This document shows positions 17,992-26,798 of a stretch of DNA of 64,000 nt, in pieces (the stretch's first letter is position 1; every line of letters starts with the position of its first letter). The DNA is from an uncultured Cohaesibacter sp. (GTDB lineage Bacteria; Pseudomonadota; Alphaproteobacteria; Rhizobiales; Cohaesibacteraceae). Made by a program: the position numbers and the translations under genes. The stretch spans positions 496,001-560,000 of the forward strand of contig NZ_OY762934.1 in NCBI RefSeq assembly GCF_963667045.1, read 5' to 3'. Under the pieces are notes generated by a model that was not told the DNA's origin, searched no databases, and saw only the letters and a list, made by a program, of their open reading frames with translations.

Positions 17992-18438
17992 ATGACCGAG
18001 TTTGCCGGTGTCGGTTTTCTGCTCAAGCAGATCAACGACAAACTGAGCCAATATATGAACAACGAACTGCATCCTTTTGGATTGACCAACACGCAGGCCA
18101 AGTTCCTGCGGTTCCTTCATGTGCGGAAGGGAATGGACACCTCGCAAAAAGACATCGAGGACCATTTCGGCATAGCGCATTCAACCGTGATCGGGGTTCT
18201 GAAGCGTCTGGAGCAGAAGGATCTGGTTGCTTTTGTTCAGGATCCGGAAGATCGCCGCAAGAAACTGGTTGTCCTGCAGCCTGCCGAAGGAAAGATCCAT
18301 GAACAGGTTCAAGTCGCCAAGAAGCACATTGACCAGCTGATGATCAGGGGCATGTCGCCCGAACAGGTTGCATCACTCGAAGCTGGCCTCAGGCAGCTCC
18401 ATGAAAACATTCACGAACTCATGAATAAAAACAAATAG
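17992..18438 (+). CDS. MarR family transcriptional regulator
   Basis: 148 aa from ATG at 17992, preceded by GGAG 7 nt upstream; the frame is open further upstream but without a ribosome site. The winged-helix MarR fold is clear: TNTQAKFLRFLHVRKG, QKDIEDHFGIAHSTVIGVLKRLEQKDLV (recognition helix) and the wing DPEDRRKKLVVL. It sits 18 bp upstream of a MATE efflux gene on the same strand and next to a palindrome. The likely role is ligand-released repression of its own promoter and the pump. Confidence 0.92.
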   Translation: MTEFAGVGFLLKQINDKLSQYMNNELHPFGLTNTQAKFLRFLHVRKGMDTSQKDIEDHFGIAHSTVIGVLKRLEQKDLVAFVQDPEDRRKKLVVLQPAEGKIHEQVQVAKKHIDQLMIRGMSPEQVASLEAGLRQLHENIHELMNKNK

Positions 18439-18456
18439 GCCGGACCATCCCATCCC

Positions 18457-19857
18457 ATGAAACCGCAAGATACCGTTCAAGAGAATTACCTTTTTGAAAG
18501 AATGCCCGTCCCCCGTGCCATTCTCGTCAACGCCCTGCCAACCGTGGCAGGCATGGTCGTCATTCTCATCTACAACATCGCCGACACGTTCTTTGTCGGT
18601 CAGACCAATGACCCGGTACAGGTGGCCGCTGTGTCGCTCGCCACACCCGTGTTCCTGCTCTTTATGGCAACGGGCAACCTGATCGGCATCGGCGGCACGT
18701 CCGTCATTTCCCGCGCGCTTGGCGAAAAACGACCCGGTTTTGCCAATGCCGTCAGTGCCTTCTGCTTCTATGCCTCGTGGCTCGTGGGTATCGTGTTTGC
18801 CGGTGTGTTTCTCATCGAGATGCCTCGCATATTGAACGCCATCGGCGTCAGCGAGAGTACCATTGCCCCTACCCGCGATTACCTGATGTATGTGGCACCC
18901 AGTGCGCCGTTCGTCATCATGAGTGTTGCGTTTGGCAATATTGTCCGCACGGCAGGCAAGGCAAAGGAAGCCATGTTCGGCATGATGCTCGGCACCGGCC
19001 TCAACATCATCCTTGATCCGTTGTTCATACTGACCCTGGGCATGGGAGTGGCTGGCGCTGCCATTGCGACCCTCATCGGCAACATCGTTTCCGCCCTCTA
19101 CTTCTGGCGTCTGGTTGCTGGCAACAAGACCTCGCTTTCCATCAGTTTCGCCGATTTCCGCATTCGCGGTGTGCTGTGGCCGGTGGTCGCTATCGGGGTC
19201 CCCGCTGCCCTCAACAACGTACTGATGAGCACGTCGGTTATCGTGCTCAACAATGTGCTGTCGAGCTATGGCGATATTGCCCTTGCCGCGATGGGTGTTG
19301 CCACGAAAGTTTCTTTGATCACTGTGCTACTGCAAATCGGGCTTGGGGTCAGCATTCAGCCGCTGCTTGGCTATAACTATGGCGCGAAAAATTCGGCGCG
19401 CTTCCGGTCGGTGCTGCAAACCGCCATCGTCTATGCCCTCGTCATGGGGTCTGTGCTGACCATCGTCAGCTGGCTTGGCTCGGGCTTTATCGTCAATGCC
19501 TTCATCGAGGATCAGGCGGTCTATGATCAAGGCGTCCGCTTCGTCAGAGCGCTCCTGCTGACCGGCCCGATCATCGGCATCATGTTCATCTATATCAACA
19601 CCCTGCAGGCCATGGGGGCAGCAAGGGAATCTCTGGTGCTATCCGTCAGCCGTCAGGGGTTCATCTTCATTCCGATGATTTTTGTGCTCAACCACCTGTT
19701 CGGGCTTTCCGGCGTGGTCTATGCGCAACCCGTCGCCGACGTCATGTCCATTCTGATTTCAATTGCACTGGTGTATCCGCATCTGGCCAAATACCTGCCC
19801 AAACATGACGGAACCGGCAAACCCGGTGAAGACCTCGACAGCCAGCCTGCCCAATAA
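18457..19857 (+). CDS. MATE family multidrug efflux protein (MepA/DinF-like)
   Basis: 466 aa, twelve predicted membrane helices in two MatE repeats (first repeat LVNALPTVAGMVVILIYNIA and GIGGTSVISRALGEKRPG; second GVPAALNNVLMSTSVIVLNN). It would be a Na+- or H+-driven exporter of cationic drugs in the inner membrane. It is the second gene of the marR operon and ends before a strong bidirectional terminator. The substrate is unknown. Confidence 0.92.
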   Translation: MKPQDTVQENYLFERMPVPRAILVNALPTVAGMVVILIYNIADTFFVGQTNDPVQVAAVSLATPVFLLFMATGNLIGIGGTSVISRALGEKRPGFANAVSAFCFYASWLVGIVFAGVFLIEMPRILNAIGVSESTIAPTRDYLMYVAPSAPFVIMSVAFGNIVRTAGKAKEAMFGMMLGTGLNIILDPLFILTLGMGVAGAAIATLIGNIVSALYFWRLVAGNKTSLSISFADFRIRGVLWPVVAIGVPAALNNVLMSTSVIVLNNVLSSYGDIALAAMGVATKVSLITVLLQIGLGVSIQPLLGYNYGAKNSARFRSVLQTAIVYALVMGSVLTIVSWLGSGFIVNAFIEDQAVYDQGVRFVRALLLTGPIIGIMFIYINTLQAMGAARESLVLSVSRQGFIFIPMIFVLNHLFGLSGVVYAQPVADVMSILISIALVYPHLAKYLPKHDGTGKPGEDLDSQPAQ

Positions 19858-19904
19858 GAGCCGCCACTTGAGCGCCACGAGCCCTTCCATGTGAGCAGCC
19901 AAAG

Positions 19905-19945
19905 AAAAAGCCCCCATCCAACCAGCGGAAGAATGGGGGCTTTTT
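19905..19945. terminator. Bidirectional intrinsic terminator
   Basis: A perfect 13-bp stem AAAAAGCCCCCAT / ATGGGGGCTTTTT (19905-19917 and 19933-19945) with a 15-nt loop and U-runs on both strands. It sits between the convergent MATE and MalY-like genes. Confidence 0.92.
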
Positions 19946-19962
19946 TGTGCGTTTGAGCCAAA

Positions 19963-21147
19963 TCAGTTCGGCAAATCAGTGCTGTTCGATTTGAGCGCCC
20001 GAAAAATGCGATCGATCTTCTCGTCCAGAATGTCGGGAGAAGTCGCATAGTTGAAGCGGACAAACTGCTCGTAGCCCTTGCCAAAGTTTGCGCCATTGCC
20101 GCCCATGACGCGCCCCTTGTCGCGCAGGAATTCAAATGGTGAGCCAGAAATGGAGAAGGCCGAAAAATCAACCCAGGCAAGATAGGTCGCCTGCGGCTTG
20201 CACAAACCAACGTCCGGCATCTCTTTCCAGAAGCGTTCGACGAAGTGATCCCGATTGCTTTCCAGAACCGCAAGGTTTTCTCGAGCCCAGCTGCCCCCCT
20301 CTTCCCAGGCGGCGGTGGTTGCTACCAGCCCCGTTATGCCGGGATGCCCGAGGAGCATTGCCGGCACCTTTTGTTCGAATTCAGCCTGCAGCTTTTCAGA
20401 TCCGAAATGCATCACTGCACAGGCAAGGCCCGGAATATTGAAGGTCTTCGAGGCTGAATAGAGCGTGATGGTGCGGTCGGAGAGATCGGGGAACATTTTT
20501 GCGAAAGGAACATGCGTCAACCCGTCAAACAGGATGTCGCTGTGAATCTCATCGGAAATGATCGTCAGGCCATGCGCTTTGGCCAACTGAGCCACCGGTT
20601 CCAGCTCTTCTCTGGAGAAGACCCGCCCGGTGGGGTTGTGCGGATGGCAGAGCAGCAGGATCTTCACGCCTTCAGTGATCTGACGCTCCAGTGCTTCGAC
20701 ATCGAGCTCATAGCACCCTTCGACAACCGGCATGACGTTGCAGACGGCAGTCCGTCGCGTCTGGGCAATGGCGGCATGAAACATCGGATAGGCAGGCACC
20801 TGAAGAGCAACCCCGTCGCCCTCCTCCGAAAAGGCCCAGATGGACGCAGCCACCGCCTGCACCAGATTGCTGACCGGCAGCGTGGTGGCGGTGTCGATGT
20901 CCCAGTCAAACCGGTTCTTCATGCGCTGCTTGAAGGCAGCCTTCAGCCTTGCTTCCGGGCCGCCATCGCCATGGGAGGCGTAGCCGAACTTCTGATTGTC
21001 AAGCGTGGATTGCAGCGCGTTCATTATGGCTGGAGCAATGGCAACGTCCATTTCAGCCGGGTTGGACGGCAGGATATCTTCAGCAAAATCCACCCATTTT
21101 CCGCTCGCTCTTAGGCGCAAGCGCTCGCGCGTGAGAAACTCTATCAT
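19963..21147 (-). CDS. MalY/PatB family aminotransferase, probable cystathionine beta-lyase
   Basis: 394 aa fold-type I PLP enzyme of the MalY/PatB class. Motifs: LLCHPHNPTGRVFSREEL, IISDEIHSDILFDGLTH (PLP Asp), and YSASKTFNIPGL with the Schiff-base Lys. The MalY-specific motif PVSNLVQAVAASIWAF is also present. The family cleaves C-S bonds of cystathionine or cysteine conjugates. The gene is single, ends at the shared terminator, and starts next to an AT-rich desert. Confidence 0.87.
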   Translation of the reverse strand: MIEFLTRERLRLRASGKWVDFAEDILPSNPAEMDVAIAPAIMNALQSTLDNQKFGYASHGDGGPEARLKAAFKQRMKNRFDWDIDTATTLPVSNLVQAVAASIWAFSEEGDGVALQVPAYPMFHAAIAQTRRTAVCNVMPVVEGCYELDVEALERQITEGVKILLLCHPHNPTGRVFSREELEPVAQLAKAHGLTIISDEIHSDILFDGLTHVPFAKMFPDLSDRTITLYSASKTFNIPGLACAVMHFGSEKLQAEFEQKVPAMLLGHPGITGLVATTAAWEEGGSWARENLAVLESNRDHFVERFWKEMPDVGLCKPQATYLAWVDFSAFSISGSPFEFLRDKGRVMGGNGANFGKGYEQFVRFNYATSPDILDEKIDRIFRALKSNSTDLPN

Positions 21148-21316
21148 GACGACCTTTCAAAATTGCTTTGTCTTCCAGTCAAGGAATGAGAGATTGATAT
21201 CGGATGTAATCATTCGTGCAGGAAACGAAATGAGGAAGGATTGGGCAACAGGCATTGGCGCGTTGCCAGCGTCTACCGATAGCATTTAAGACAAACGCAC
21301 GCAAATTTCACAGATA

Positions 21317-21332
21317 TTGTTCGATCGAACAA
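21317..21332. promoter_or_regulatory. 16-bp perfect palindrome upstream of MalY-like gene
   Basis: TTGTTCGATCGAACAA reads identically on both strands and lies 170 bp upstream of the MalY-like start. It is a possible operator for an unlinked dimeric regulator. Confidence 0.4.
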
Positions 21333-21782
21333 AGTTTCCGCAATCATCAAGTTTTCGCCCAATAATTAAGCGAAACGCAGCACCAGCAATCCCCACTTCA
21401 GCCAAGAACTGCAGGTTCTCGTTGTTTCTCCTCTTTCCTTCATTCGCAACCATTGAACTAATTTGCACAAAATTTAAACATAAGTTAAATTACCTATATC
21501 TCTGTAAAAAATTACCTACAAGCTCGCCTTGACATTGCCCAATTTAGTTAGTTCACTAGTCATACAAGAATGCCCAAGGAATGTTTTATTCCTTTTCATT
21601 ACCAAAACCTGTTTTGTTACTTTCTTTGCTTCCTATTTAGTCAACATTATTTAAACATGGCGCTGTAAGGCACTCTTAATTTCCAGATCATTTCTTGGAA
21701 TTCTGAATTATTGAGACAAGACATGATTTCCACTTTCGAAGACAAGTGGGGATCTATTTGGCCTTTCAACTAAACTCATCCT

Positions 21783-21808
21783 TATAGTCCAATTATATAG
21801 TCCAATTA
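21783..21808 (+). repeat. Tandem duplication of a 13-bp unit
   Basis: TATAGTCCAATTA occurs twice with no spacer and no mismatch (21783-21795, 21796-21808), at the boundary between the AT-rich segment and the GC-richer DNA before galM. Confidence 0.8.
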
Positions 21809-21901
21809 TCAATGCCCCTCAGCGTGGCCGAACGACTCGCTAGCAACCAAGCATTTGTCGCCGGTCTCATAGTGTCTCGCGCATTCTTCGCCCCAAAAAA
21901 A

Positions 21902-21982
21902 TGGCAAGCTGCGGAGGAACATCCCCCCGCCCGATGGTTTCAGGCTTGGCTCTCGGGGCTGAGGGGAATTGGCAGCTTGCCA
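21902..21982. repeat. Inverted repeat with 11-bp arms
   Basis: TGGCAAGCTGC (21902-21912) and its exact complement GCAGCTTGCCA (21972-21982) enclose 59 bp, which include a further short TCCCC/GGGGA pairing. It could be a structured RNA or the remains of a small mobile element. No U-run follows on either strand. Confidence 0.5.
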
Positions 21983-22094
21983 GTCAAGGTCTTATGGGAT
22001 TGGGAGGTCCTACCCCGCTACAGGAAGTTCATTGGTCAGTTGTACTCTTGTCTGCCACCACAGGGCGCAGTGGCATCACAAGGATTGGGTCATT

Positions 22095-23156
22095 TCAAAG
22101 TGTCATGTCTTTTGAGAAGACAAACTTCATCCGGTTGCTATAGGTCTCCCCTGGTTTCAATGTCACGGACGGGAAATCGGGGTGGTTGGGCGTGTCTGGA
22201 TAGTGCTGGGTTTCCAGTGCGAACCCGGGATAGGTCTCATAGAGCGCGCCATCCTTGCCCTCGGTTGGCAGAACCTTGAAATGGTTTGCCGTGTAGAATT
22301 GAACACCGGGCTGGTTGGAGTAAAGCTCGAACCCGCGGCCGCTGGCCGGATCGCATGCCTTTGCCGTCAGTCGCATCTTGCCATCATAGACCGCATGACA
22401 AAGATTGTGGTCATAGCCGCCATCAGGCCACGCATCGGCAATCATGTCGCCAATCGGGTGCGGCTTGTTGAAGTCAAACGGCGTTCCTTCAACCGGTGCA
22501 ATCTCGCCTGTCGGGATCTTCTCAGACGTGACCAGCGTGTAGCGATCGGCCAGAAGAAAGAGTTTCTGGTCCAACACACTGCCGCTGCTGTGCCCGGCGA
22601 GGTTCCAGTATCCATGATAGATCATGTTGACGATGGTGGTCTTGTCTGTCACCGCCTCCATGGTCAGCTCCAGCGCCCCCATGCAGTCTACCCTGTAGGT
22701 CGCGGTTGCCTCGAGTGTGCCGGGGTAGTTCTGGTCGCCATCCGGGCTGTGCAGTCGGAAAGTGACGGAGTTGTCTTCCGGATTGGGTTCGGCCTGCCAG
22801 AACCGCTTGCCATAGCCGGGCAGCCCACCGTGCAGATGATGCGGGCCGCTGTTGGTCGGCAGCAGGATCTCTTCACCCTCCAAAACGAACCGGCCAAGGT
22901 TGATGCGGTTGGAAAAGCGGCCACAAATCGCTCCGGCATTACCCGGATTGTTTACATAGCTTGCCGGATCGTCATAACCGAGAACAATGTCCTCGACCTT
23001 GCCATTGCGATCCGGACGCAGCACCCGGGTCAGGATGGCGCCGTAGGTCATCACCTCGACGGTGGTCTCGCCGCCCGTGATGCGGTAGGCATCAACGTCC
23101 TTGTCATCGATCGTTCCTATGACGACATGTTCAATTGTCGAGAGAGCCAATTCCAT
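22095..23156 (-). CDS. galM: Aldose 1-epimerase (galactose mutarotase) family protein
   Basis: 353 aa from ATG at 23156 (MELALSTIEHVVIG). AGGAGG lies only 2 nt before this ATG, so the TTG two codons later is also possible. Mutarotase motifs are present: GRFSNRINLGRFVLEG, GPHHLHGGLPGYGKRFWQ (catalytic His), NMIYHGYWNLAG, YDHNLCH and the C-terminal FALETQHYPDTPNHPDFPSVTLKPGE (catalytic Glu). It interconverts alpha and beta anomers of aldoses. It is the last gene of the sugar catabolic cluster, about 180 bp after transketolase. Confidence 0.9.
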   Translation of the reverse strand: MELALSTIEHVVIGTIDDKDVDAYRITGGETTVEVMTYGAILTRVLRPDRNGKVEDIVLGYDDPASYVNNPGNAGAICGRFSNRINLGRFVLEGEEILLPTNSGPHHLHGGLPGYGKRFWQAEPNPEDNSVTFRLHSPDGDQNYPGTLEATATYRVDCMGALELTMEAVTDKTTIVNMIYHGYWNLAGHSSGSVLDQKLFLLADRYTLVTSEKIPTGEIAPVEGTPFDFNKPHPIGDMIADAWPDGGYDHNLCHAVYDGKMRLTAKACDPASGRGFELYSNQPGVQFYTANHFKVLPTEGKDGALYETYPGFALETQHYPDTPNHPDFPSVTLKPGETYSNRMKFVFSKDMTL

Positions 23157-23336
23157 TTCCTCCTCGTGGAAAATCCTGAGCAGTTGGCACACGTCCCCCT
23201 GCCCGTCCGGATTCGACACGGCTCTGCCCCTTGTTGGGCTTGATGGTCGTGAAAGATTGCCCCGTTTGTCTCAGTCGGGGTCCATTGGAAGCCGGTGGCC
23301 AGCTTCGGACGTTAGCCACCGGTTTGTTCAAGATGC

Positions 23337-25331
23337 TCAGATCACCGATTTGACAGCGTCTGCAACAGCCTTGTCGGTGATGTTGAAATGCTTGTAGAGG
23401 ACGGCCGGTGGAGCGGACTCACCGAACGTGTCGAGCCCGACGCATGCGCCTTCGAAGCCGACGTATTTGCGCCAATAGTCCGTATTGCCCGCCTCAACCG
23501 AGACTCGGGGAATACCAACCGGCAGAACGTCTGCCTTGTAGTCGGCATCCTGCCTGTCGAACAGGAAGGTCGACGGCATGGAAACAACGCGGGTTCCGAT
23601 GCCCTCTGCTTCCAGCAGCGCCTGCCCCTTGAGCGCGATGTCCATTTCTCCGCCAGTGGCAATGATGACGGCTTTCAGCTCACCCTCTTCCTTGCGAAGA
23701 ACATAGCCGCCCCGTTTGATGGCATCGACCTGAGCGTCCGTGCGTTCAAACGCCGGACAGATCTGACGGCTGAGCGACATCATCGTCGGTGTTTCGGCAT
23801 GCTCAAGGGCGCATTTCCAGGCAACGGCAGCCTCGGCTGCGTCACATGGGCGCCAAACGTCAAGGTTCGGGATCATGCGCAGGGAGGCCAGGTGCTCGAT
23901 CGGCTGATGGGTCGGACCATCTTCGCCAACGGCAATGGAGTCGTGGGACAGAGCATAGATGACCCGCTGCTTCATCAGGGCACCCATACGGATGGCATTG
24001 CGCTGATAATCCGAGAAGGTGACATAGCCACCACCAAACGGAATGAGACCGCCATGCAGGGCCAGACCATTCATGATGGCCCCCATTCCGAACTCGCGGA
24101 TACCGGCAAACAGGAAGTTGCCGCCGCCTTCAGCGGTAATGGCCGTGCAATCATCCCAGATGGACAGGCAAGAGCAGGCAAGGTCGGCGGACGCACCGAG
24201 CAGTTCGGGCAGTTCCTTGGCGATCATGGTGATTGCCTTGTGGCTGGCCATGCGAACCGGCATTTCCTGCTGAGCCTTTGCCGTTTCCTTGATGAAGGCA
24301 TCAAGCTTGGCGTCAAAGTCTGCCGGGAAGGCTCCGCTCATGCGGCGCTTGTAAACGGCTGCCTGTTGCGGGAATGCCTTTTCATAGGCTGCAAAGGCTT
24401 CGTTCCAGGCAGCTTCTGCTGCAGCACCAGCCTCAACCGCGCTCATTTCGTCATAGACTTCCTGCGGGATCTCGAAGGCCGGATAGGACCAGCCCATCAG
24501 CGCACGGGCCTTGGCGATTTCCTCATCCCCAAGCAGGTTGCCGTGGCACGATGCCGTACCACCTACCGTCGGAGCCCCCTTGCCGATGATCGTCTTGCAG
24601 CAGATCAGGGTCGGTTTTGCGGTCTGCTTTTTCGCTTTCGCAACAGCAGCTTCAACAGCTTCGATGTCATGCCCGTCAATGTCACGAATAACATTCCAGC
24701 CATAGGCTTCAAAACGCATTGGCGTATCATCGGTAAACCAGCCCTTTACTTCGCCATCGATGGAAATGCCGTTGTCGTCATAAAGTGCGATCAGCTTGCC
24801 AAGGCCGAGTGTACCAGCAAGAGAGCAGGCCTCATGGGAGATGCCTTCCATCAGGCAGCCGTCGCCCAGGAACACGTAAGTATGATGGTCAACGATGTCA
24901 TGTCCGGGACGATTGAATTCGGCGGCCAGCACCTTCTCGGCGAGTGCCATGCCGACGGCATTGGCGATGCCCTGCCCGAGCGGTCCGGTGGTTGTTTCCA
25001 CGCCGGGCGTCACGCCATGTTCCGGATGGCCCGGGGTCTTGCTGTGCAGTTGGCGGAAGTCCTTGATGTCATCCATGGTGACGTCATAGCCGGTGAAATG
25101 CAGCAGGCTATAAAGGAGCATGGAGCCATGGCCGTTGCTCAGCACAAAGCGGTCACGGTTATCCCATTTCGGGTTTTTGGGATTGTGTTTCAGGTGACCC
25201 TTCCAGAGGGCTACACCCATTTCAGCCATACCCATGGGCATGCCCGGGTGGCCTGATTTGGCATTCTGTACGGCATCGGCCGAGAGAAAGCGGATGGCGT
25301 TTGCGAGAACGGTTGGGGCTTTATCTACCAT
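23337..25331 (-). CDS. tkt: Transketolase
   Basis: 664 aa, normal length for TktA-type transketolase. The first domain has the phosphate-site His region (NAKSGHPGMPMGMAEM) and the thiamine diphosphate motif GDGCLMEGISHEACSLAG with its Asn. The second has EFGMGAIMNGLALHGG and DGPTHQPIEHLASLR, and a C-terminal domain completes it. The enzyme moves two-carbon ketol units in the pentose phosphate pathway. Placement between a sugar ABC operon and galM, 18 bp after the RidA-like gene, suggests the imported sugar enters through pentose or ketose phosphates. It could also be the housekeeping copy. Confidence 0.95.
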   Translation of the reverse strand: MVDKAPTVLANAIRFLSADAVQNAKSGHPGMPMGMAEMGVALWKGHLKHNPKNPKWDNRDRFVLSNGHGSMLLYSLLHFTGYDVTMDDIKDFRQLHSKTPGHPEHGVTPGVETTTGPLGQGIANAVGMALAEKVLAAEFNRPGHDIVDHHTYVFLGDGCLMEGISHEACSLAGTLGLGKLIALYDDNGISIDGEVKGWFTDDTPMRFEAYGWNVIRDIDGHDIEAVEAAVAKAKKQTAKPTLICCKTIIGKGAPTVGGTASCHGNLLGDEEIAKARALMGWSYPAFEIPQEVYDEMSAVEAGAAAEAAWNEAFAAYEKAFPQQAAVYKRRMSGAFPADFDAKLDAFIKETAKAQQEMPVRMASHKAITMIAKELPELLGASADLACSCLSIWDDCTAITAEGGGNFLFAGIREFGMGAIMNGLALHGGLIPFGGGYVTFSDYQRNAIRMGALMKQRVIYALSHDSIAVGEDGPTHQPIEHLASLRMIPNLDVWRPCDAAEAAVAWKCALEHAETPTMMSLSRQICPAFERTDAQVDAIKRGGYVLRKEEGELKAVIIATGGEMDIALKGQALLEAEGIGTRVVSMPSTFLFDRQDADYKADVLPVGIPRVSVEAGNTDYWRKYVGFEGACVGLDTFGESAPPAVLYKHFNITDKAVADAVKSVI

Positions 25332-25349
25332 TTCAAACCTCGTGGAAGA

Positions 25350-25694
25350 CTATTTGTAGGCCGTGACGAAAATTTCGATCAAAGTGTCGCCGCCCAGATC
25401 GGGCGAGCATAGAGTCGCGCGGGCGGGCAGATGCTCTGCCTCGAACCATTCGCCCCAGACTTCGCTCATTCCTGCCTTGAGATCGAGGCTGGCGAGATAG
25501 ATGGTCGCGAACAGAACCTTGTTCTTGTCCGAGCCTGCCGCATGCAGGTAGCCTTCCATCTTTTCGAGGGTCTCAAGCGTTTGCCCTTTGATATCCTTGC
25601 TGGTATCATCGCAGGCAGTACCGCCGACAAAGACAAATCCATCTTTCTCAACGACGCGATGCAACACAGGGGTAGGAAGATATCTGTTTACCAT
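25350..25694 (-). CDS. RidA/YjgF/UK114 family protein
   Basis: 114 aa, single RidA (Rid) domain. The family signature PARATLCSPDLGGDTLIEIFV lies at the C-terminus with the conserved Arg. The mid-region reads VFVGGTACDDTSKDIKGQTLETLEKME. RidA proteins hydrolyse reactive enamine/imine intermediates; some Rid subgroups are linked to sugar-acid or amino-sugar pathways. It lies between the dehydrogenase and transketolase genes (18 bp from the latter). The exact Rid subgroup is not determined. Confidence 0.88.
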   Translation of the reverse strand: MVNRYLPTPVLHRVVEKDGFVFVGGTACDDTSKDIKGQTLETLEKMEGYLHAAGSDKNKVLFATIYLASLDLKAGMSEVWGEWFEAEHLPARATLCSPDLGGDTLIEIFVTAYK

Positions 25695-25720
25695 GGAGTG
25701 TTTCCTTTCCTTGTTTGTGG

Positions 25721-25761
25721 GGGAATTGTCGCAATGCTTGTGGAAGGGCGCGGCAATTCCC
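25721..25761 (-). other. Intercistronic hairpin upstream of the RidA-like gene
   Basis: 12-nt arms (25721-25732 and 25750-25761) matching at 11 of 12 positions, core GGGAATTG / CAATTCCC, with a 17-nt loop. There is no U-run, so partial termination or mRNA processing is more likely than full termination. Confidence 0.45.
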
Positions 25762-25778
25762 TCTGATCCTTTCCGGCG

Positions 25779-26798
25779 TTATTTCTCTTGTTTCTTGAAC
25801 TCCTGCTCGATCAATGCGGTCATGCGTTCGAGAGACGCCATTGCTACGACGCCATCGTGGATTTGAGGTGCAGCCGACGGCTCACCGCGAAAGGCGGCGG
25901 CAGCATCGGCGATCAGCGCTGCGTAACCCTTGTGGTCCTCATTGGCAGCGGCTGTAAAATTGGGTTCCCAGCAAAGGGTGTCGACCTCGGGATCGAGCGT
26001 TGCGTTCGGGTCATCGACCTTGAAGGGCGGATGGCGGAAATATTTCACATGGATGATATTCTGGATCTCGACCCGCCTGTGGTCGCCCATGATGGTCAGG
26101 CTTTCGGTCGGATTGCCGCGTGACTGGGTGGTGCCCATGGCGACCGAGCCGATGGCACCGTTTTCGCATTCAAAACCCAGATGCACGAGGATATGACCCG
26201 GCTCGGAGACGTTGACCCGCACCGACAGATCTGCAAAAGGGGCCCCGGCCAGCCAGGGCAGCAGATCCATGTAGTGAACACAGTGATGAAGATAGAAGCT
26301 CGAATAGTCGGGCTTTCCCGAGAAATAGGCTGGCTCGTTCATATAATAGCCGCTCAGTCCCATGACCGGGCCAAACGCCTCGGTTTGCAGGATGTTGCGA
26401 GCAATCCGATTGCCGGTGGAATAGCGCTTCATGAAACCGACCACGACGGGTTTGCCAGCCTTGTCAGCGGCAGCGGCTATCTCCCGCGCGCTTGCCAGAT
26501 CCTTTGCGGGTGGCTTCTCGATGAAGACCGGCAATCCCCTGGCAAGCGCAGCCAGCGCCGCGTCGTGATGGACCTCCGGCCCCACGGCCATACCCACAGC
26601 GTCGAGCCCCTTGTGATTGACAAGGTCATGGAAGTTTCCATAAGTCGCTTCGGCGCCATATTGGGAAGCAGCCCGCGCTGCGGCCTTGTCATCAAGATCG
26701 CAGACCGCTGCAATGTGCAGGTCATTGCGAGCCAGTTGCGGCATCAACATTTGCGTGGCGTGTCGCCCGCATCCGATCCAGCCAATATTCAGTGTCAT
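25779..26798 (-). CDS. Gfo/Idh/MocA family NAD(P)-dependent oxidoreductase
   Basis: 339 aa from ATG at 26798, chosen because it overlaps the previous gene's stop by 4 bp (ATGA); the open frame extends 30 codons further up without support. Rossmann motif IGWIGCGRHATQMLMPQL lies at the N-terminus and the family EKP motif reads VFIEKPPAKDLASAREI. The C-terminal beta-sheet domain contains the SSFYLHHCVHYMDLLPW segment. It oxidises or reduces a sugar or inositol-type substrate. It is coupled to the TIM-barrel isomerase gene, which argues for consecutive reactions. Confidence 0.9.
   Translation of the reverse strand: MTLNIGWIGCGRHATQMLMPQLARNDLHIAAVCDLDDKAAARAASQYGAEATYGNFHDLVNHKGLDAVGMAVGPEVHHDAALAALARGLPVFIEKPPAKDLASAREIAAAADKAGKPVVVGFMKRYSTGNRIARNILQTEAFGPVMGLSGYYMNEPAYFSGKPDYSSFYLHHCVHYMDLLPWLAGAPFADLSVRVNVSEPGHILVHLGFECENGAIGSVAMGTTQSRGNPTESLTIMGDHRRVEIQNIIHVKYFRHPPFKVDDPNATLDPEVDTLCWEPNFTAAANEDHKGYAALIADAAAAFRGEPSAAPQIHDGVVAMASLERMTALIEQEFKKQEK

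Larger units (their letters stand above)
21148..22094. other. AT-rich gene desert
   Basis: Nearly 950 bp without a credible gene. The part from about 21290 to 21810 is clearly AT-richer than the flanking genes. It contains a 16-bp palindrome, a tandem 13-mer and an 11-bp inverted repeat (listed separately). A 155-codon plus-strand frame from 21812 runs into galM antisense and has no recognisable domain. The promoter of the MalY-like gene lies just right of 21147. Confidence 0.6.

Noticed and set aside
21812-22279. 155-codon plus-strand frame before galM
   Set aside because: No ribosome site, no domain, and its last third is antisense to galM.
23388-25256. 622-codon plus-strand open frame
   Set aside because: Antisense to transketolase, which has intact catalytic motifs.
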